Assembly: GCF_004005495.1 (NCBI RefSeq)
Contig: NZ_RZYA01000023.1
Location: forward strand, 1-64,000
Reading direction: 5' to 3'
DNA from: Streptomyces antnestii
Lineage (GTDB): Bacteria; Actinomycetota; Actinomycetes; Streptomycetales; Streptomycetaceae
Length of the DNA: 64,000 nt
How positions within the stretch are numbered: the first letter of the stretch is position 1; each line of letters begins with the position of its first letter. Positions 1 through 7,790 of the stretch are shown in pieces. Both the position numbers and the translations under genes were made by a program. The notes beneath the pieces were generated by a model that was given only the letters and a program-made list of their open reading frames with translations, was not told the origin of the DNA and ran no database searches.

Positions 1-118
1 CTACCACCGACGCCGCAGACAGGCATCCCTCGGCCGACTGACCCCCATCGAATTCGAGACCGTCATGACCACACCGGCCCTCCAGGCCGCGTGACCCAAC
101 CTGTCACCCAACCCTGCA

Positions 119-339
119 TCAGACCCGGCGGCGTCGCGGTCGGTTGGTGGTGCGGGGTCGACGAACGGTCGAGTAGGCCGATGTCGCCGTGCTTGCGCCA
201 CCGGTTTCAGCCACTTCGACGCGCACGCCCGCGAGACACCCATCTCGGCTGCGACGTGCGCGATCGGGCGAGTCTTGCATCGTTCGATCAGACGGCGACG
301 CCCCTCGATAGACAGCGGCGCATTGGCATGAGTTCTCAC
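119..339 (-). pseudogene. IS481-family transposase, N-terminal scar
   Basis: The reading frame from a GTG at 339 begins RTHANAPLSIEGRRRL and continues through a helix-turn-helix (HVAAEMGVSRACASKW), the usual start of IS481-family transposases. Near position 205 the family sequence (KHGDIGLLDRSSTPHHQPT) continues in another frame, and the catalytic DDE region is absent, so only about 70 residues survive, frameshifted. The GTG overlaps the stop codon of the neighbouring hydrolase, so the element end sits right against that gene and may have altered its last codons. Family assignment is from memory of IS481 N-termini. Confidence 0.75.
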
Positions 340-1220
340 CCGTCCATACCCTTGCCGTCGCACGTGACAGATTGGGCGAGCCAGTCGCTGAGAGCGCGAG
401 ACACACGCGACGGCGTTTCGACAGGGGCAAGGTGCCCAACCTCGCCCAGCGTGATCACGGGTGGAGTCCCGGGGAGCCGGTCTTGCAGTTGAGCTGCCTG
501 GTCGACAGGAATCCAGGGGTCCTGCTCACCCCAGCCGATCGTCACCCCGCAGCTCACCTGCTGTAGGCGTTCCACGACCGGCCGCGTGTGTTCAGGCCGG
601 AGCGCAGCGATCTGACGGTAGAAGGCCGGCTGACCCGACGCCCCCAACCACGGCTGACTCAAAGCGTCTACCCAACCGGTCGTCAACTGGTGGCGTGCCG
701 CACCGGCGATGTACTCCTTGACCAAGGCCGTGTGGAGCGCGGCTGGGAGTTCCGCGAACACGTCGGCATGGTCGGCGACCAGACGGAAGAACGGCGATCC
801 CCACGGATCGAGTGTCACCACGTCCCAGAGGAACAGACCCGCGTACTCACTGTCGTGAAGCAGGTGAGACCCAAGCGCCACGGCTCCTCCGATGTCGTGT
901 GCGACGACGTATGGCCTGTCCAAGCGCCAGTACGCGAGCAGTTGAGCGAATCGCGACATCTGGATGGCGAGATCGATCGGAACTGCCGGATCCTTCGTTG
1001 ATCTGCCGTAGCCGGGCATGTCCCACAAGAACACCCGATAGCTGCCGCTTAGGTGCCGTGCAGCCTCCGCCCATACCTGTGACGACCACGGCGTGCCATG
1101 GCAGAACACCACATCCCCCAGCGGAGCCCTCCGCTCGGGAGCCAGTACGTATGTTGCGACGCTTGCCCCGTCGACGGTGATGTGGACCGGATCCGGCAGC
1201 CGCGATTCCCTCGTATTCAT
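336..1220 (-). CDS. alpha/beta hydrolase, epoxide hydrolase / haloalkane dehalogenase type
   Basis: A 294-residue alpha/beta-hydrolase. It has the oxyanion-hole motif HGTP at residues 41-44 and a nucleophile elbow AHDIGG in which the nucleophile is Asp109 rather than Ser. Asp at this place is typical of epoxide hydrolases and haloalkane dehalogenases. The C-terminal GHLAP supplies the probable catalytic His. The substrate cannot be read from sequence. It is transcribed divergently from a MerR regulator, and its ATG lies 6 nt after a -10 box, so the message is probably leaderless. The stop overlaps an IS481 scar, so the final residues (after about residue 285) may be altered. Confidence 0.85.
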   Translation of the reverse strand: MNTRESRLPDPVHITVDGASVATYVLAPERRAPLGDVVFCHGTPWSSQVWAEAARHLSGSYRVFLWDMPGYGRSTKDPAVPIDLAIQMSRFAQLLAYWRLDRPYVVAHDIGGAVALGSHLLHDSEYAGLFLWDVVTLDPWGSPFFRLVADHADVFAELPAALHTALVKEYIAGAARHQLTTGWVDALSQPWLGASGQPAFYRQIAALRPEHTRPVVERLQQVSCGVTIGWGEQDPWIPVDQAAQLQDRLPGTPPVITLGEVGHLAPVETPSRVSRALSDWLAQSVTCDGKGMDG

Positions 1221-1226
1221 GCGATG

Positions 1227-1257
1227 AAGCTAGAACCTCAGGTCGACCTGAGGTCAA
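1227..1257 (-). promoter_or_regulatory. MerR-type promoter with 20-bp palindromic operator
   Basis: On the minus strand a -35 TTGACC (1257-1252) and a -10 TAGCTT (1232-1227) are separated by exactly 19 bp, the over-long spacer characteristic of MerR-activated promoters. A perfect 20-bp palindrome, ACCTCAGGTCGACCTGAGGT (1235-1254), fills the spacer. The hydrolase ATG starts 6 nt beyond the -10, so the transcript should be leaderless. Confidence 0.8.
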
Positions 1258-1262
1258 GCAGG

Positions 1263-1268
1263 GATAAT
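1263..1268 (+). promoter_or_regulatory. -10 box of merR gene (leaderless)
   Basis: GATAAT lies 6 nt before the ATG of the MerR gene and there is no Shine-Dalgarno sequence, which fits leaderless transcription starting at the ATG. The operator palindrome of the divergent promoter lies just upstream, so autoregulation is likely. Confidence 0.5.
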
Positions 1269-1274
1269 GGCCTC

Positions 1275-1685
1275 ATGAAGATCGGAGAGGTCGCTCACCG
1301 TCTTGGAGTAGCGGTGCATGTGCTGAGGCACTGGGACGATGTAGGTGTCGTCGTGCCCGACCGCACACCGTCAGGCCAGCGCAATTACAGTGAGGAGCAC
1401 CTCCACCGCTTGCGGGTTCTGCGGGCATGCCAGGGCGTCGGAATGAGTCTGCCGGAGATCCGGCAGGTTCTGCACCGAGGTGAACCCGAGAGAACGGGCG
1501 CGATCGAGCGGCAACTCCACCGTATCCGGACGCAACGAGCGCAACTCGAGGATGCCGAACGATTCCTCGTGCACGTGATCAACTGCGAGCACGACCTACT
1601 CACAAGGTGCGATTCGTGCACGAGATACGCCGCAAGCGTCCCCCTACAGCAGGACGAGCACGTGACGCCGTCAACCACGCCCTGA
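1275..1685 (+). CDS. MerR-family transcriptional regulator
   Basis: 136 residues starting MKIGEVAHRLGVAVHVLRHW, the classic MerR winged-helix start, followed by the wing (RTPSGQRNY) and a dimerisation helix at about residues 75-110. The C-terminus carries Cys residues in the arrangement NCEHDLLTRCDSC, which could form a metal, cluster or redox site, although many such proteins use this tail structurally. The ATG at 1275 was chosen because the conserved MerR start begins there and a -10 box precedes it by 6 nt. It faces the hydrolase gene and presumably controls it through the 19-bp-spaced promoter. The effector is unknown. Confidence 0.9.
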   Translation: MKIGEVAHRLGVAVHVLRHWDDVGVVVPDRTPSGQRNYSEEHLHRLRVLRACQGVGMSLPEIRQVLHRGEPERTGAIERQLHRIRTQRAQLEDAERFLVHVINCEHDLLTRCDSCTRYAASVPLQQDEHVTPSTTP

Positions 1686-2075
1686 CCCGCAACACCTAGG
1701 ACTCGATCCCGGGAGGCCACGAGTGTCCTGTGGCCCGGCTGGTGGCCGCGGCTTTGAGGGGAGACCAGCGCAGCCACGGCAACATGGGCGAGGGGGCTGC
1801 CCCCATCAGCCAGTTACTCCTAAGCGTCGCGGGTCTGGGCAAGGTCATCTCCGAGGTCGTCCTGGACGAGCACGGTGTACGACGGGTGCGAAGCGGGAGA
1901 GGAAGCCCGAAGTGTCAGAAATGGGCGCGGGAGCTGACTGCCTCTACGACGAGCTGGAAGGCGAGGCGACGGCCGGAGCCTGACAGGGCCCATGGCAGGC
2001 ACTGTGCTCTGCGGCCTTCGGCTTCTGCGTTCCCGCGCCGAATTCGGTCCGCTGTATGCGGCCGCGGGGAGATGA
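1686..2075. other. Non-coding or degraded stretch
   Basis: About 390 bases with open frames on both strands but no recognisable family, no good ribosome site and no consistent coding signature. I see nothing here that I can support as a gene. Confidence 0.4.
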
Positions 2076-2116
2076 CAGAGCCCGGCCGGGGTGACTACGG
2101 GCCCGACCGGGCTCTG
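2076..2116 (-). terminator. Stem-loop terminator after small hydrophilic ORF
   Basis: CAGAGCCCGG (2076-2085) pairs perfectly with CCGGGCTCTG (2107-2116). It lies 23 nt beyond the stop of the minus-strand ORF ending at 2139. There is no T-run, as is common in Streptomyces. Confidence 0.55.
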
Positions 2117-2138
2117 CGTGGTGTGGGGCGGCTGCGGG

Positions 2139-2342
2139 TCAGGTGTCCTCGTCGCGCAGGTCACGCTCGTCAGGGAGCTGGTTTTCCTCGCGCCGTCGCT
2201 CATGCTGTGGGTCCTCGTCGCGCCTACTGCGGGAGGGATGGGGGGATTCGGGGTGGGCCGGGTCCTGATCGGGGCGGCTCGGACGCTTCTGCTCCTCGCG
2301 GCCCTTGCCGGGTTCCTGGCGCTTGTCATCCATACCGCCCAT
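2139..2342 (-). CDS. Small hydrophilic hypothetical protein
   Basis: A 67-residue, extremely charged protein rich in Arg, Asp, Glu, Pro and Gln, with segments such as PQHERRREENQLPDERD. I do not recognise a characterised family, though short proteins of this composition are frequent in Streptomyces. The ATG at 2342 was chosen because GAGGAG (2352-2357) sits 9 nt upstream; an inner ATG 9 nt later is possible. It is followed by a stem-loop. The opposite strand reads as a hydrophobic ORF, but the ribosome site and terminator favour this strand. Confidence 0.55.
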   Translation of the reverse strand: MGGMDDKRQEPGKGREEQKRPSRPDQDPAHPESPHPSRSRRDEDPQHERRREENQLPDERDLRDEDT

Positions 2343-2645
2343 GACGGGTGACTCCTCGCATGCGTTGGGGGTTCCGACTTTTAGGCTCCCAGGCATGGTC
2401 ACTTACCGCATTTTTTGGCAGCGGACCGTGGCGGTCCCGCCGTCCAGGACAGGTATACAAGGTCGCGTGCGCCGGGCCCTCAGGCGGCAGTTCGGCAGCA
2501 TCGGGGTGGAGCCGGCGCCAACGCAGACACTCCGCCGGCGGTTGGCGACGGCGGGGTGACGCTGCCTCGGTGCGCGATCTCGGCCTCATGTAGGAGAAAC
2601 GGCGCTAAGGTGACGCCGCCAAAAGCGATTTCTATCGCAAGGGGT

Positions 2646-2676
2646 GGGCCCGAGGGGGGGCATTCCCCCTGGGCCC
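2646..2676 (-). terminator. Terminator after csbD-like gene
   Basis: A GC-rich hairpin with GGGCCC (2646-2651) and a G-run facing CCCCC and GGGCCC (2671-2676), 15 nt past the CsbD stop. Confidence 0.6.
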
Positions 2677-2690
2677 GTTCAGTCTCATCA

Positions 2691-2906
2691 TCAGGTGTGC
2701 TTCCTGATCTTGCCCTTCAGCTCCTCTGCCTCTCCACGAACGTTTTGCTCGGCCTTGCCAGCCGCCTGGCGGGCTTTACCTTTGACTCGATCCTCCGTTC
2801 CCTCCGCGCGCAACTCGTTGTCGCCTGTTGCCCGTCCGACCTTCTGTTTGGCCTTACCCATGGTTTCTTGGGCTTTGCCGTGCCATTTCTTTCCCGCGCC
2901 AGCCAC
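2691..2906 (-). CDS. CsbD family general-stress protein
   Basis: 71 residues with the CsbD repeat pattern: GKAQETMGKAKQKVG, then ATGDNELRAEGTEDRVKGKA, ending in a Lys-rich tail. CsbD proteins are small, hydrophilic and made under general-stress sigma factors in Gram-positive bacteria; their molecular job is unknown. The GTG at 2906 was chosen because GAGGAG lies 9 nt upstream; a longer frame to 2990 adds non-homologous residues. It sits just downstream of the gas-vesicle operon on the same strand, and a second CsbD gene lies on the other side of that cluster. Confidence 0.85.
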   Translation of the reverse strand: MAGAGKKWHGKAQETMGKAKQKVGRATGDNELRAEGTEDRVKGKARQAAGKAEQNVRGEAEELKGKIRKHT

Positions 2907-3030
2907 ACGGATCAGCTCCTCGGGCGAGTAAATAGACTCTTCTCCATTGTCACGCAAGAGCCCCGAAATGGTGCCGCCGGCCCGGTGCACCGGCGGGTGC
3001 TCCCCGCAGCCTGGCGTCCCTGCGAGGTCG

Positions 3031-3438
3031 TCAGTCGGGAGGCGGCAGCAACCTACCGAGTGGCCCCAGATCCAGATTGAGGTCTTCCATGGTCAGTCCG
3101 TACTCGGAACACAGACTCGCCATTCGTTCGTGGAGTACCAGGAGCGTGGCGCCGAGGCGTTCCTCCTGCTCTTCGGTGAGGTCACCTTGGTCGACCCGGT
3201 GGAGTGCCTGGCGTTCCATGAGTTGGCGCAACAGTTCCACCAGTGTGAGAACAAGCCTGACCAGGTCCCTTTCCACGGTGTCGGGGTCGGAGGTGATCCG
3301 GTGCGAGGGACCGCGTGGGGGCTCCTTCCCCGAGCGGAGGTCACGGGGCGTTGCGGGCAGAATCCGGAAAGCGCGCGCGGCAGCCTCGGCGATCTCGGCT
3401 TGTCGCTGAGCCTGCCTACGGCGTTCTTCGGATGTCAT
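3031..3438 (-). CDS. gvpK: Gas vesicle protein GvpK
   Basis: 135 residues. The core RDLVRLVLTLVELLRQLMER followed by ALHRVDQGDLTEEQEERLG and the end DLNLDLGPLGRLL match GvpK. GvpK is a minor protein required for gas-vesicle assembly. Its ATG lies 23 nt inside the end of gvpS, so the genes are translationally coupled; no strong ribosome site is visible. It is the last gene of the minus-strand gvp operon. The first 45 residues are basic and poorly conserved. Confidence 0.9.
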   Translation of the reverse strand: MTSEERRRQAQRQAEIAEAAARAFRILPATPRDLRSGKEPPRGPSHRITSDPDTVERDLVRLVLTLVELLRQLMERQALHRVDQGDLTEEQEERLGATLLVLHERMASLCSEYGLTMEDLNLDLGPLGRLLPPPD

Positions 3439-3664
3439 TGCTGTGTCCGGTGGGGAATGGAGGGGGCCAGGGCGAGGGATTGTCCGGACCGATGGAAACG
3501 ATCAGGGCGCGCAGCGATATGCGCACGAGGTCGATGTCGGCGATGGAGAGCACCACGTCTCCGGTGAGGACCGCGCCTCCGCTGAGCAGCCGGTCGAGCA
3601 GGTCGATGAGGGCGACCTGTCGGTCCGGCAGGGGGTCCAACTGGGACGATTCGCCTGGCATCAT
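3416..3664 (-). CDS. gvpS: Gas vesicle GvpA/J-like protein (GvpS)
   Basis: 82 residues from ATG 3664, which overlaps the stop of gvpL (ATGA). The centre, QVALIDLLDRLLSGGAVLTG then DVVLSIADIDLVRISLRALI, is a GvpA-fold segment with two short helices and two beta strands, as in the minor shell proteins GvpJ, GvpM and GvpS. Its place between gvpL and gvpK matches gvpS of actinobacterial clusters. It probably forms part of the conical tips or nucleates the shell rather than the main rib. Confidence 0.85.
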   Translation of the reverse strand: MMPGESSQLDPLPDRQVALIDLLDRLLSGGAVLTGDVVLSIADIDLVRISLRALIVSIGPDNPSPWPPPFPTGHSNDIRRTP

Positions 3665-4464
3665 GACGGCGCCCGTCCGTCCGCGAGCCGGCCCGGCCCA
3701 GTGGCTGCCGCGAACGAATAGGGGGCCCATGGGCCGGTGATCTCGACTCTCACGCCCTGGAGTCCCTCGGCAGCAAGCGCAGCCTCGGATCGGAAGATCT
3801 CCGCACGGTCTGCGGGAACCAGGTAGGCGTCGTTGACGACGTTCTCGTCCGCCGTGGCGGCGAGGTCGCCTGTCTGGACACGGTGACGTGCACGCCCGAC
3901 CGCGTACTGGCGCCCAGCCGCCTCCACCCGCTCGGCTGCCTGTTGTGCAGCACGGTAGACCTGGTCACGGACACTCTGCTGCGCCCTGCGCTGCCTAAGG
4001 TAGGCCCGGCCCGGTGAGAGGTCGCCGGCTGGGGCTGGTGCCGGTGCGGCGGGGTCTGCGTAGATCTTGACACCCCACTCGACATGACCGGCGAGCCGAG
4101 TGAGCTGCTCGTCGAACACTGCCGCTTGTTCGTCCAGGACCTCACGTGCACGTGTGTTGTCGAGGTAGACGGTCGCCAGGCGTAGAGGGAGGACGTCGGT
4201 ACGGGCCGAGAGGGCGTCGATGACGCTGTGATGGGCGCGGGCGACTGCCTCGAGCCACTCCATGTCCTCCAGACGGGCTTTGAGGGCGTCCTCCTGAAAG
4301 TCACTCGCTGCCACGCGGCTCACCACGAGAACGAGTGACGGGTCGCCGCCGCTGGGCACGAGGGCGGCGCTCTCGCCGGCGACGCCGCTGAGAGTGGCCG
4401 CGTACTCGGCCAGCCCGTCGGCGTCGCGGGCCACGGCGTAGGCGTAGGTGACCAGTTCACTCAT
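3661..4464 (-). CDS. gvpL: Gas vesicle protein GvpL (GvpF/L family)
   Basis: 267 residues beginning MSELVTYAYAVARDADGL. The N-terminal domain, the middle helical region (EWGVKIYADPAAPAPAPAGD, then QRRAQQSVRDQVYRAA) and the end EITGPWAPYSFA are typical of GvpF/GvpL, which help GvpA assemble. The start at 4464 was chosen for GGAG 8 nt upstream; a longer frame to 4485 is possible. It overlaps the gvpJ stop by 8 nt. A second GvpF/L protein is encoded at 5145-5858. Confidence 0.9.
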   Translation of the reverse strand: MSELVTYAYAVARDADGLAEYAATLSGVAGESAALVPSGGDPSLVLVVSRVAASDFQEDALKARLEDMEWLEAVARAHHSVIDALSARTDVLPLRLATVYLDNTRAREVLDEQAAVFDEQLTRLAGHVEWGVKIYADPAAPAPAPAGDLSPGRAYLRQRRAQQSVRDQVYRAAQQAAERVEAAGRQYAVGRARHRVQTGDLAATADENVVNDAYLVPADRAEIFRSEAALAAEGLQGVRVEITGPWAPYSFAAATGPGRLADGRAPS

Positions 4465-4855
4465 CGGTACGGCTCCGGGTGTCACGCCTCGGCTGCTCCC
4501 GCTCTCCCTCAGGGAGCTCGCTGTCCCGGCGCAGAGCGTCGATCTCAGCCCTCAACCGCCTGTTCTCCTCGGACAGCGACCGCTCCCCTCTGGCTCGGGA
4601 CGAGAGCGACGGATCGTGCTCCCACCAGTCGATGCCCATCTCCTTGGCCTTGTCGACGGAGGCCACCAGCAAGCGAAGTTTGATGGTGAGCAGTTCGATG
4701 TCGAGCAGGTTGATCTGGATGTCGCCGGCGATGACGATTCCCTTGTCGAGTACCCGCTCAAGAATGTCTGCGAGATTGGCTGACGAGCCTTGGGCGTAAG
4801 GCGGCCCGGCTCGGGTCGGATAGGAGCCGAGCCTGTTGGCGGGAAAGTCAGTCAC
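4457..4855 (-). CDS. gvpJ: Gas vesicle protein GvpJ
   Basis: 132 residues. The segment SANLADILERVLDKGIVIAG then DIQINLLDIELLTIKLRLLV is the GvpA-like fold, followed by IDWWEHDP and a charged coiled-coil tail (SEENRRLRAEIDALRRD). GvpJ is a minor shell protein. The frame stays open upstream to overlap gvpG, but the GTG at 4855 has GAGG 8 nt before it and begins near the family's usual start. The stop overlaps the start of gvpL. Confidence 0.88.
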   Translation of the reverse strand: MTDFPANRLGSYPTRAGPPYAQGSSANLADILERVLDKGIVIAGDIQINLLDIELLTIKLRLLVASVDKAKEMGIDWWEHDPSLSSRARGERSLSEENRRLRAEIDALRRDSELPEGEREQPRRDTRSRTDE

Positions 4856-4883
4856 AGCGGTGACCTCGCGTTCCGTTGCACGG

Positions 4884-5135
4884 CTAGAGAGCGCCTCGGT
4901 CTCGGCGATCTCTGATTTCATCGAGCCGGTCGAGGAGTTCATCTTCGCGAGCGTCGAATGTTGCCTCGTCGATCTCCCCATCGAGCAACTGACGTTCGAG
5001 TTCCGCCAATTCGCGATGCACGGGCGCGGGGTTGTAGTACTCGTCCTCCGCGGCTTCCAGCACGCGGTTGGCGACCCAGCCAACGCCGCGCACCGGCGCG
5101 AGGGGGAGGGTGAGGATCTGGGTGAGCAGGCCCAT
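4884..5135 (-). CDS. gvpG: Gas vesicle protein GvpG
   Basis: 83 residues beginning MGLLTQILTLPLAPVRGVGW, then a helical region (ELAELERQLLDGEIDEATFD) and a charged end, the normal GvpG length and pattern. GvpG is a small accessory protein that works with GvpF/L in assembly. It starts 9 nt after gvpF and is in the same operon. Confidence 0.9.
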   Translation of the reverse strand: MGLLTQILTLPLAPVRGVGWVANRVLEAAEDEYYNPAPVHRELAELERQLLDGEIDEATFDAREDELLDRLDEIRDRRDRGAL

Positions 5136-5144
5136 GGTAATTCC

Positions 5145-5858
5145 TCAGACGAAACTGTACGGGGGCAGAGGGCCGTTGAGCCGGAAGTGGACGTCCTCAC
5201 CCAGCTGATTGGCGACGCTCAACTCCGTGGCGAGGAACATTTCCTCATGTTCGTGAGGGACGAGGAATGAGGCGTTGAGGAAGTCTTCGCCGGTCGGCTG
5301 GGCCGACTCCCTGTCCCGGGAGTAGGGGCGAAGTGCTTCGATGATCCCGTGGGCCAGGGCCTGTTCGCGCGCCTGGACCTCCGCGGCGACTATCTCGCCG
5401 AGTCTGACGGAGGCGCCGGGGGAGGCGCTCCCGCCACGGATCTCGTCGTTGAGCTGCCGTGCCTCCTGCGACGACTCAAGAATCTCCCGTAGCAGAACGT
5501 CCTGATCCTGCGACACCTTGAGGTTGTACTCCACTGAGTCCTCGAGTGCCTCCAGCCGGGCCGTGTACTCCTGGGCGCGCTCCTCGAGCGCGAGTCGTAC
5601 CGCCTCGACGTCCGGGGCCAGAAAACCGAATCTCATCGGCAGCACCGAGCCGCCCTCCATCAAATGCTCCTGGACCTGGTGGTGGGCGGAGAGGTCACGG
5701 CGCTTGGGGCGCAGGTCATCCGGGGCGTCACTGATCACGGCGCACAGTGGTCCGCCGGTCACGGTCTGCAGCTGGGCCGGTGGATCCCCCACACCCTCGA
5801 GTCCCGCGAGCGGGAGGGGGTGCTGCTTGCTGGTGATTGAGTAGATGTAAACGGCCAT
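5145..5858 (-). CDS. gvpF: Gas vesicle protein GvpF (GvpF/L family)
   Basis: 237 residues beginning MAVYIYSIT. It has the GvpF landmarks VLPMRFGFL, VEYNLKVS near the middle and the C-terminal LNGPLPPYSFV. GvpF binds GvpA monomers and is thought to prevent premature aggregation or nucleate assembly. It follows gvpA by only 3 nt. Compared with GvpL (3661-4464) it is shorter and shares the same ending, PPYSF against APYSF. Confidence 0.92.
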   Translation of the reverse strand: MAVYIYSITSKQHPLPLAGLEGVGDPPAQLQTVTGGPLCAVISDAPDDLRPKRRDLSAHHQVQEHLMEGGSVLPMRFGFLAPDVEAVRLALEERAQEYTARLEALEDSVEYNLKVSQDQDVLLREILESSQEARQLNDEIRGGSASPGASVRLGEIVAAEVQAREQALAHGIIEALRPYSRDRESAQPTGEDFLNASFLVPHEHEEMFLATELSVANQLGEDVHFRLNGPLPPYSFV

Positions 5859-5861
5859 CGC

Positions 5862-6371
5862 TCATTCCTTCTCGCGAGACGAGCTTCTGTCACGATGGGC
5901 CGTCCGCCGGGGGGTGCGCCGTCGCCGTTCCACGGGCTCCCTCTCCCTGGTGTCGCCCTCCTCTTCCTGATCGCTCTTCTCGCTGTCCTCCTCGTCCTCG
6001 CCCTCGTCACGTCCAGTGACGCCCTTGATGGTGTCGGTGACCGCTTCCACGGCACCGGTAAGTGCGCCCTTGGACTTCCCCTCGGCGCCGCTCTCCACTG
6101 CGTCGCCAACGATGTCGGTCAGTTGCGTGGGGGCCTTCCGTCCTGCCTCGAGATCCAGGCGGTTACACGCTTCCGCGAAGCGCAGATACGTGTCGACGCT
6201 CGCGACCACGATCCGGGCGTCGATCTTGAGGATCTCGATTCCCACCAGCGACACCCGGACGAACACATCGATCACGAGTCCGCGATCAAGGATGAGTTCC
6301 AGGACGTCGTACAGACTGCCCGTACCACCTCGGGAAATGTCGCTGCTACTGCTCTGCGGCACCATGGTCAT
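5862..6371 (-). CDS. gvpA: Gas vesicle main shell protein GvpA, long charged tail
   Basis: The first 75 residues carry the GvpA shell fold: [20 protein letters not shown] then [20 protein letters not shown] and [10 protein letters not shown]. The protein then continues for about 90 residues as a hydrophilic tail, first Glu/Asp-rich ([16 protein letters not shown]), then Arg-rich ([15 protein letters not shown]). Classical GvpA of Bacillus or cyanobacteria is about 70-75 residues and lacks this. GGAGG precedes two close ATGs (6371 with 4 nt spacing, 6365 with 10 nt), so the true start may be 6 nt later. It lies 3 nt before gvpF. Confidence 0.9.
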   Translation of the reverse strand: MTMVPQSSSSDISRGGTGSLYDVLELILDRGLVIDVFVRVSLVGIEILKIDARIVVASVDTYLRFAEACNRLDLEAGRKAPTQLTDIVGDAVESGAEGKSKGALTGAVEAVTDTIKGVTGRDEGEDEEDSEKSDQEEEGDTREREPVERRRRTPRRTAHRDRSSSREKE

Positions 6372-6403
6372 GGTGCCTCCCTTCACCGACCGATCCGGTG
6401 CGT

Positions 6404-6754
6404 TCAGCCCCGACGGTCGATCTGCCCACGTGTGTAACGCCGGACCCGCTCGTAACCCACCAGGTCGCCTTCCTTGTCCAGAGTGACGCGATAGCTGGCC
6501 ATGACGCTCGTCGTCTCGGGGATGCGCTCGAGCTCCAGCACCTCTACATCTGCCACCCAGCCGTCCTCCGTCGGATTCACGGCGGAGACGGATTCGGGGC
6601 GCCGACCCAGCAACTCGTACAACTGCTCCGCTGCGGACCGCATGGCCTGCGCGGCGTTGCCCTTGCCGGAGTGGTGCCGATCTGTGCCGGCACCTCCCTG
6701 GCGGGCGCGGCCGCCGGCCCCTGACCGGCGCTTGGCGGATTCTTCAGCGGGCAT
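6404..6754 (-). CDS. gvpO: Gas vesicle protein GvpO
   Basis: 116 residues from ATG 6754. The N-terminus is a basic, disordered stretch; residues 35-110 form the GvpO domain ([19 protein letters not shown], then [18 protein letters not shown] and [20 protein letters not shown]). GvpO is required for vesicle formation in actinobacteria and haloarchaea, possibly as a regulator. It is the first gene of the minus-strand operon, so its upstream region should hold the main gvp promoter. An upstream frame to 6793 lacks homology. Confidence 0.88.
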   Translation of the reverse strand: MPAEESAKRRSGAGGRARQGGAGTDRHHSGKGNAAQAMRSAAEQLYELLGRRPESVSAVNPTEDGWVADVEVLELERIPETTSVMASYRVTLDKEGDLVGYERVRRYTRGQIDRRG

Positions 6755-6991
6755 GACGCCACCGTTGGGATAGGAGCAGAAGCCACATTTCACGGATCCC
6801 CATATAATTCCATGCTATAGGGGCAATTGTCGCACCGCTGGATGGCTGCCGTTCCGAACGGCTGAGTCACCTGGTGTCTGAGGGTCGTGACGCCCAGTGG
6901 TGCGTCCCCATGGAATCCCGCGCTTCAACTGCGGTTCGGGCAAGAGACGTTTATTGACGCGCCTTTCCTGCGCTTGCGAAGGAGCCAGCCC
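6755..6991. promoter_or_regulatory. Divergent gvp control region
   Basis: 237 bp between gvpO (minus) and gvpY (plus). It contains an unusually AT-rich patch at 6798-6823, flanked by CCCCATATA and TATAGGGG, which form an imperfect inverted repeat. Good -35/-10 pairs cannot be fixed by eye: TTGCCC on the minus strand at 6828-6823 is a candidate -35. On the plus side GGTTC...GTTTAT before gvpY loosely resembles a SigB-type promoter. AAGGAG (6979-6984) is the gvpY ribosome site. Confidence 0.45.
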
Positions 6992-7786
6992 ATGAAAGAC
7001 ACCACCAAGATCGCCCTCGCCGGGGCCGTAGCCGGCGGATACGTCCTGGGGAGAACGAAGAAGGCGCGGCTCGCGTTCGCCGTCACGACGTATCTCGCGG
7101 GTCGGCGATTCGGGCTCGATCCTCAGAAGATGATCACTCAAGGTGTTCGCCAGCTGCGCGAGCTCCCCCAAGTCGCCGACCTGAATGACCAGGTGCGCGG
7201 GGAAGTGCTGACCGCGGGACGCCAGGCTGTGGCTGCCGCGGCCGACCGCAAGTTCGCGGAACTGGCCGAAACCCTCCGTGAACGGACGCTCCGGCTCGGC
7301 ACCGAGGAGGGCGAAGAGGAAGGCGAGGACGAGGAAGCGGGCGAGTACGAGGGCGAGTACGACGAGACCGAGGAGAGCGACCGCGAGGAGGGAGAGGGGG
7401 AGGGGGAGTACGAGGACGAAGACCGCGATGGGGCGGAAGAGGAACCGGACGGAGAGTCTGAAGAGGGGGAAGGTGAAGGCCAGGAGCAGCCGCCGAGGAG
7501 GCGCCGGCAGGGCCGCGGTCGGTCATCCGGGTCAGCGGGCCGCGACTCCGGCGCCGCAAAGAAGCGGACACCGGAGAGGGAGGCGCCTGAAGAGAGAAAG
7601 ACCGCCGCCAAGAAGACCGCGAAGAAGAGGGCACCTGCGAAGAGGGCGCCCGCCAAGAAGGCACCGACGAAGCGGGCGCCCGCCAAGAAGACGGCCGCCA
7701 AGAAGGCGGCGGCTCAGAAGGCGCCTGCCAAGAGGACGTCGGCCAAGAAGGCGTCCGCTAAGAAGACGTCGACGCGGCGGAGGTAG
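6992..7786 (+). CDS. gvpY: GvpY-like gas vesicle accessory protein with histone-H1-like tail
   Basis: 264 residues from ATG 6992, with AAGGAG 7 nt upstream. Residues 1-100 form a folded domain (KIALAGAVAGGYVLGRTKKA, then LDPQKMITQGVRQLRELPQV), with a short hydrophobic segment near the start. Residues about 101-165 are almost only Glu, Asp, Gly and Tyr. Residues about 170-264 are Lys/Ala/Pro repeats such as APAKKAPTKRAPAKK, like histone H1 tails. The name gvpY rests on its position beside the gvp operon and resemblance to the protein of Streptomyces clusters. It is divergent from gvpO and followed by gvpZ after 4 nt. Confidence 0.8.
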   Translation: MKDTTKIALAGAVAGGYVLGRTKKARLAFAVTTYLAGRRFGLDPQKMITQGVRQLRELPQVADLNDQVRGEVLTAGRQAVAAAADRKFAELAETLRERTLRLGTEEGEEEGEDEEAGEYEGEYDETEESDREEGEGEGEYEDEDRDGAEEEPDGESEEGEGEGQEQPPRRRRQGRGRSSGSAGRDSGAAKKRTPEREAPEERKTAAKKTAKKRAPAKRAPAKKAPTKRAPAKKTAAKKAAAQKAPAKRTSAKKASAKKTSTRRR

Positions 7787-7790
7787 GGTC

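Noticed and set aside
2091-2351. Hydrophobic plus-strand ORF resembling a small membrane protein
   Set aside because: Antisense to the charged minus-strand ORF, which has a good ribosome site and a terminator; hydrophobicity is the mirror image of Arg/Asp/Glu codons.
7138-7701. Serine- and alanine-rich minus-strand ORFs
   Set aside because: They mirror the Glu/Asp and Lys/Ala repeats of gvpY on the plus strand.
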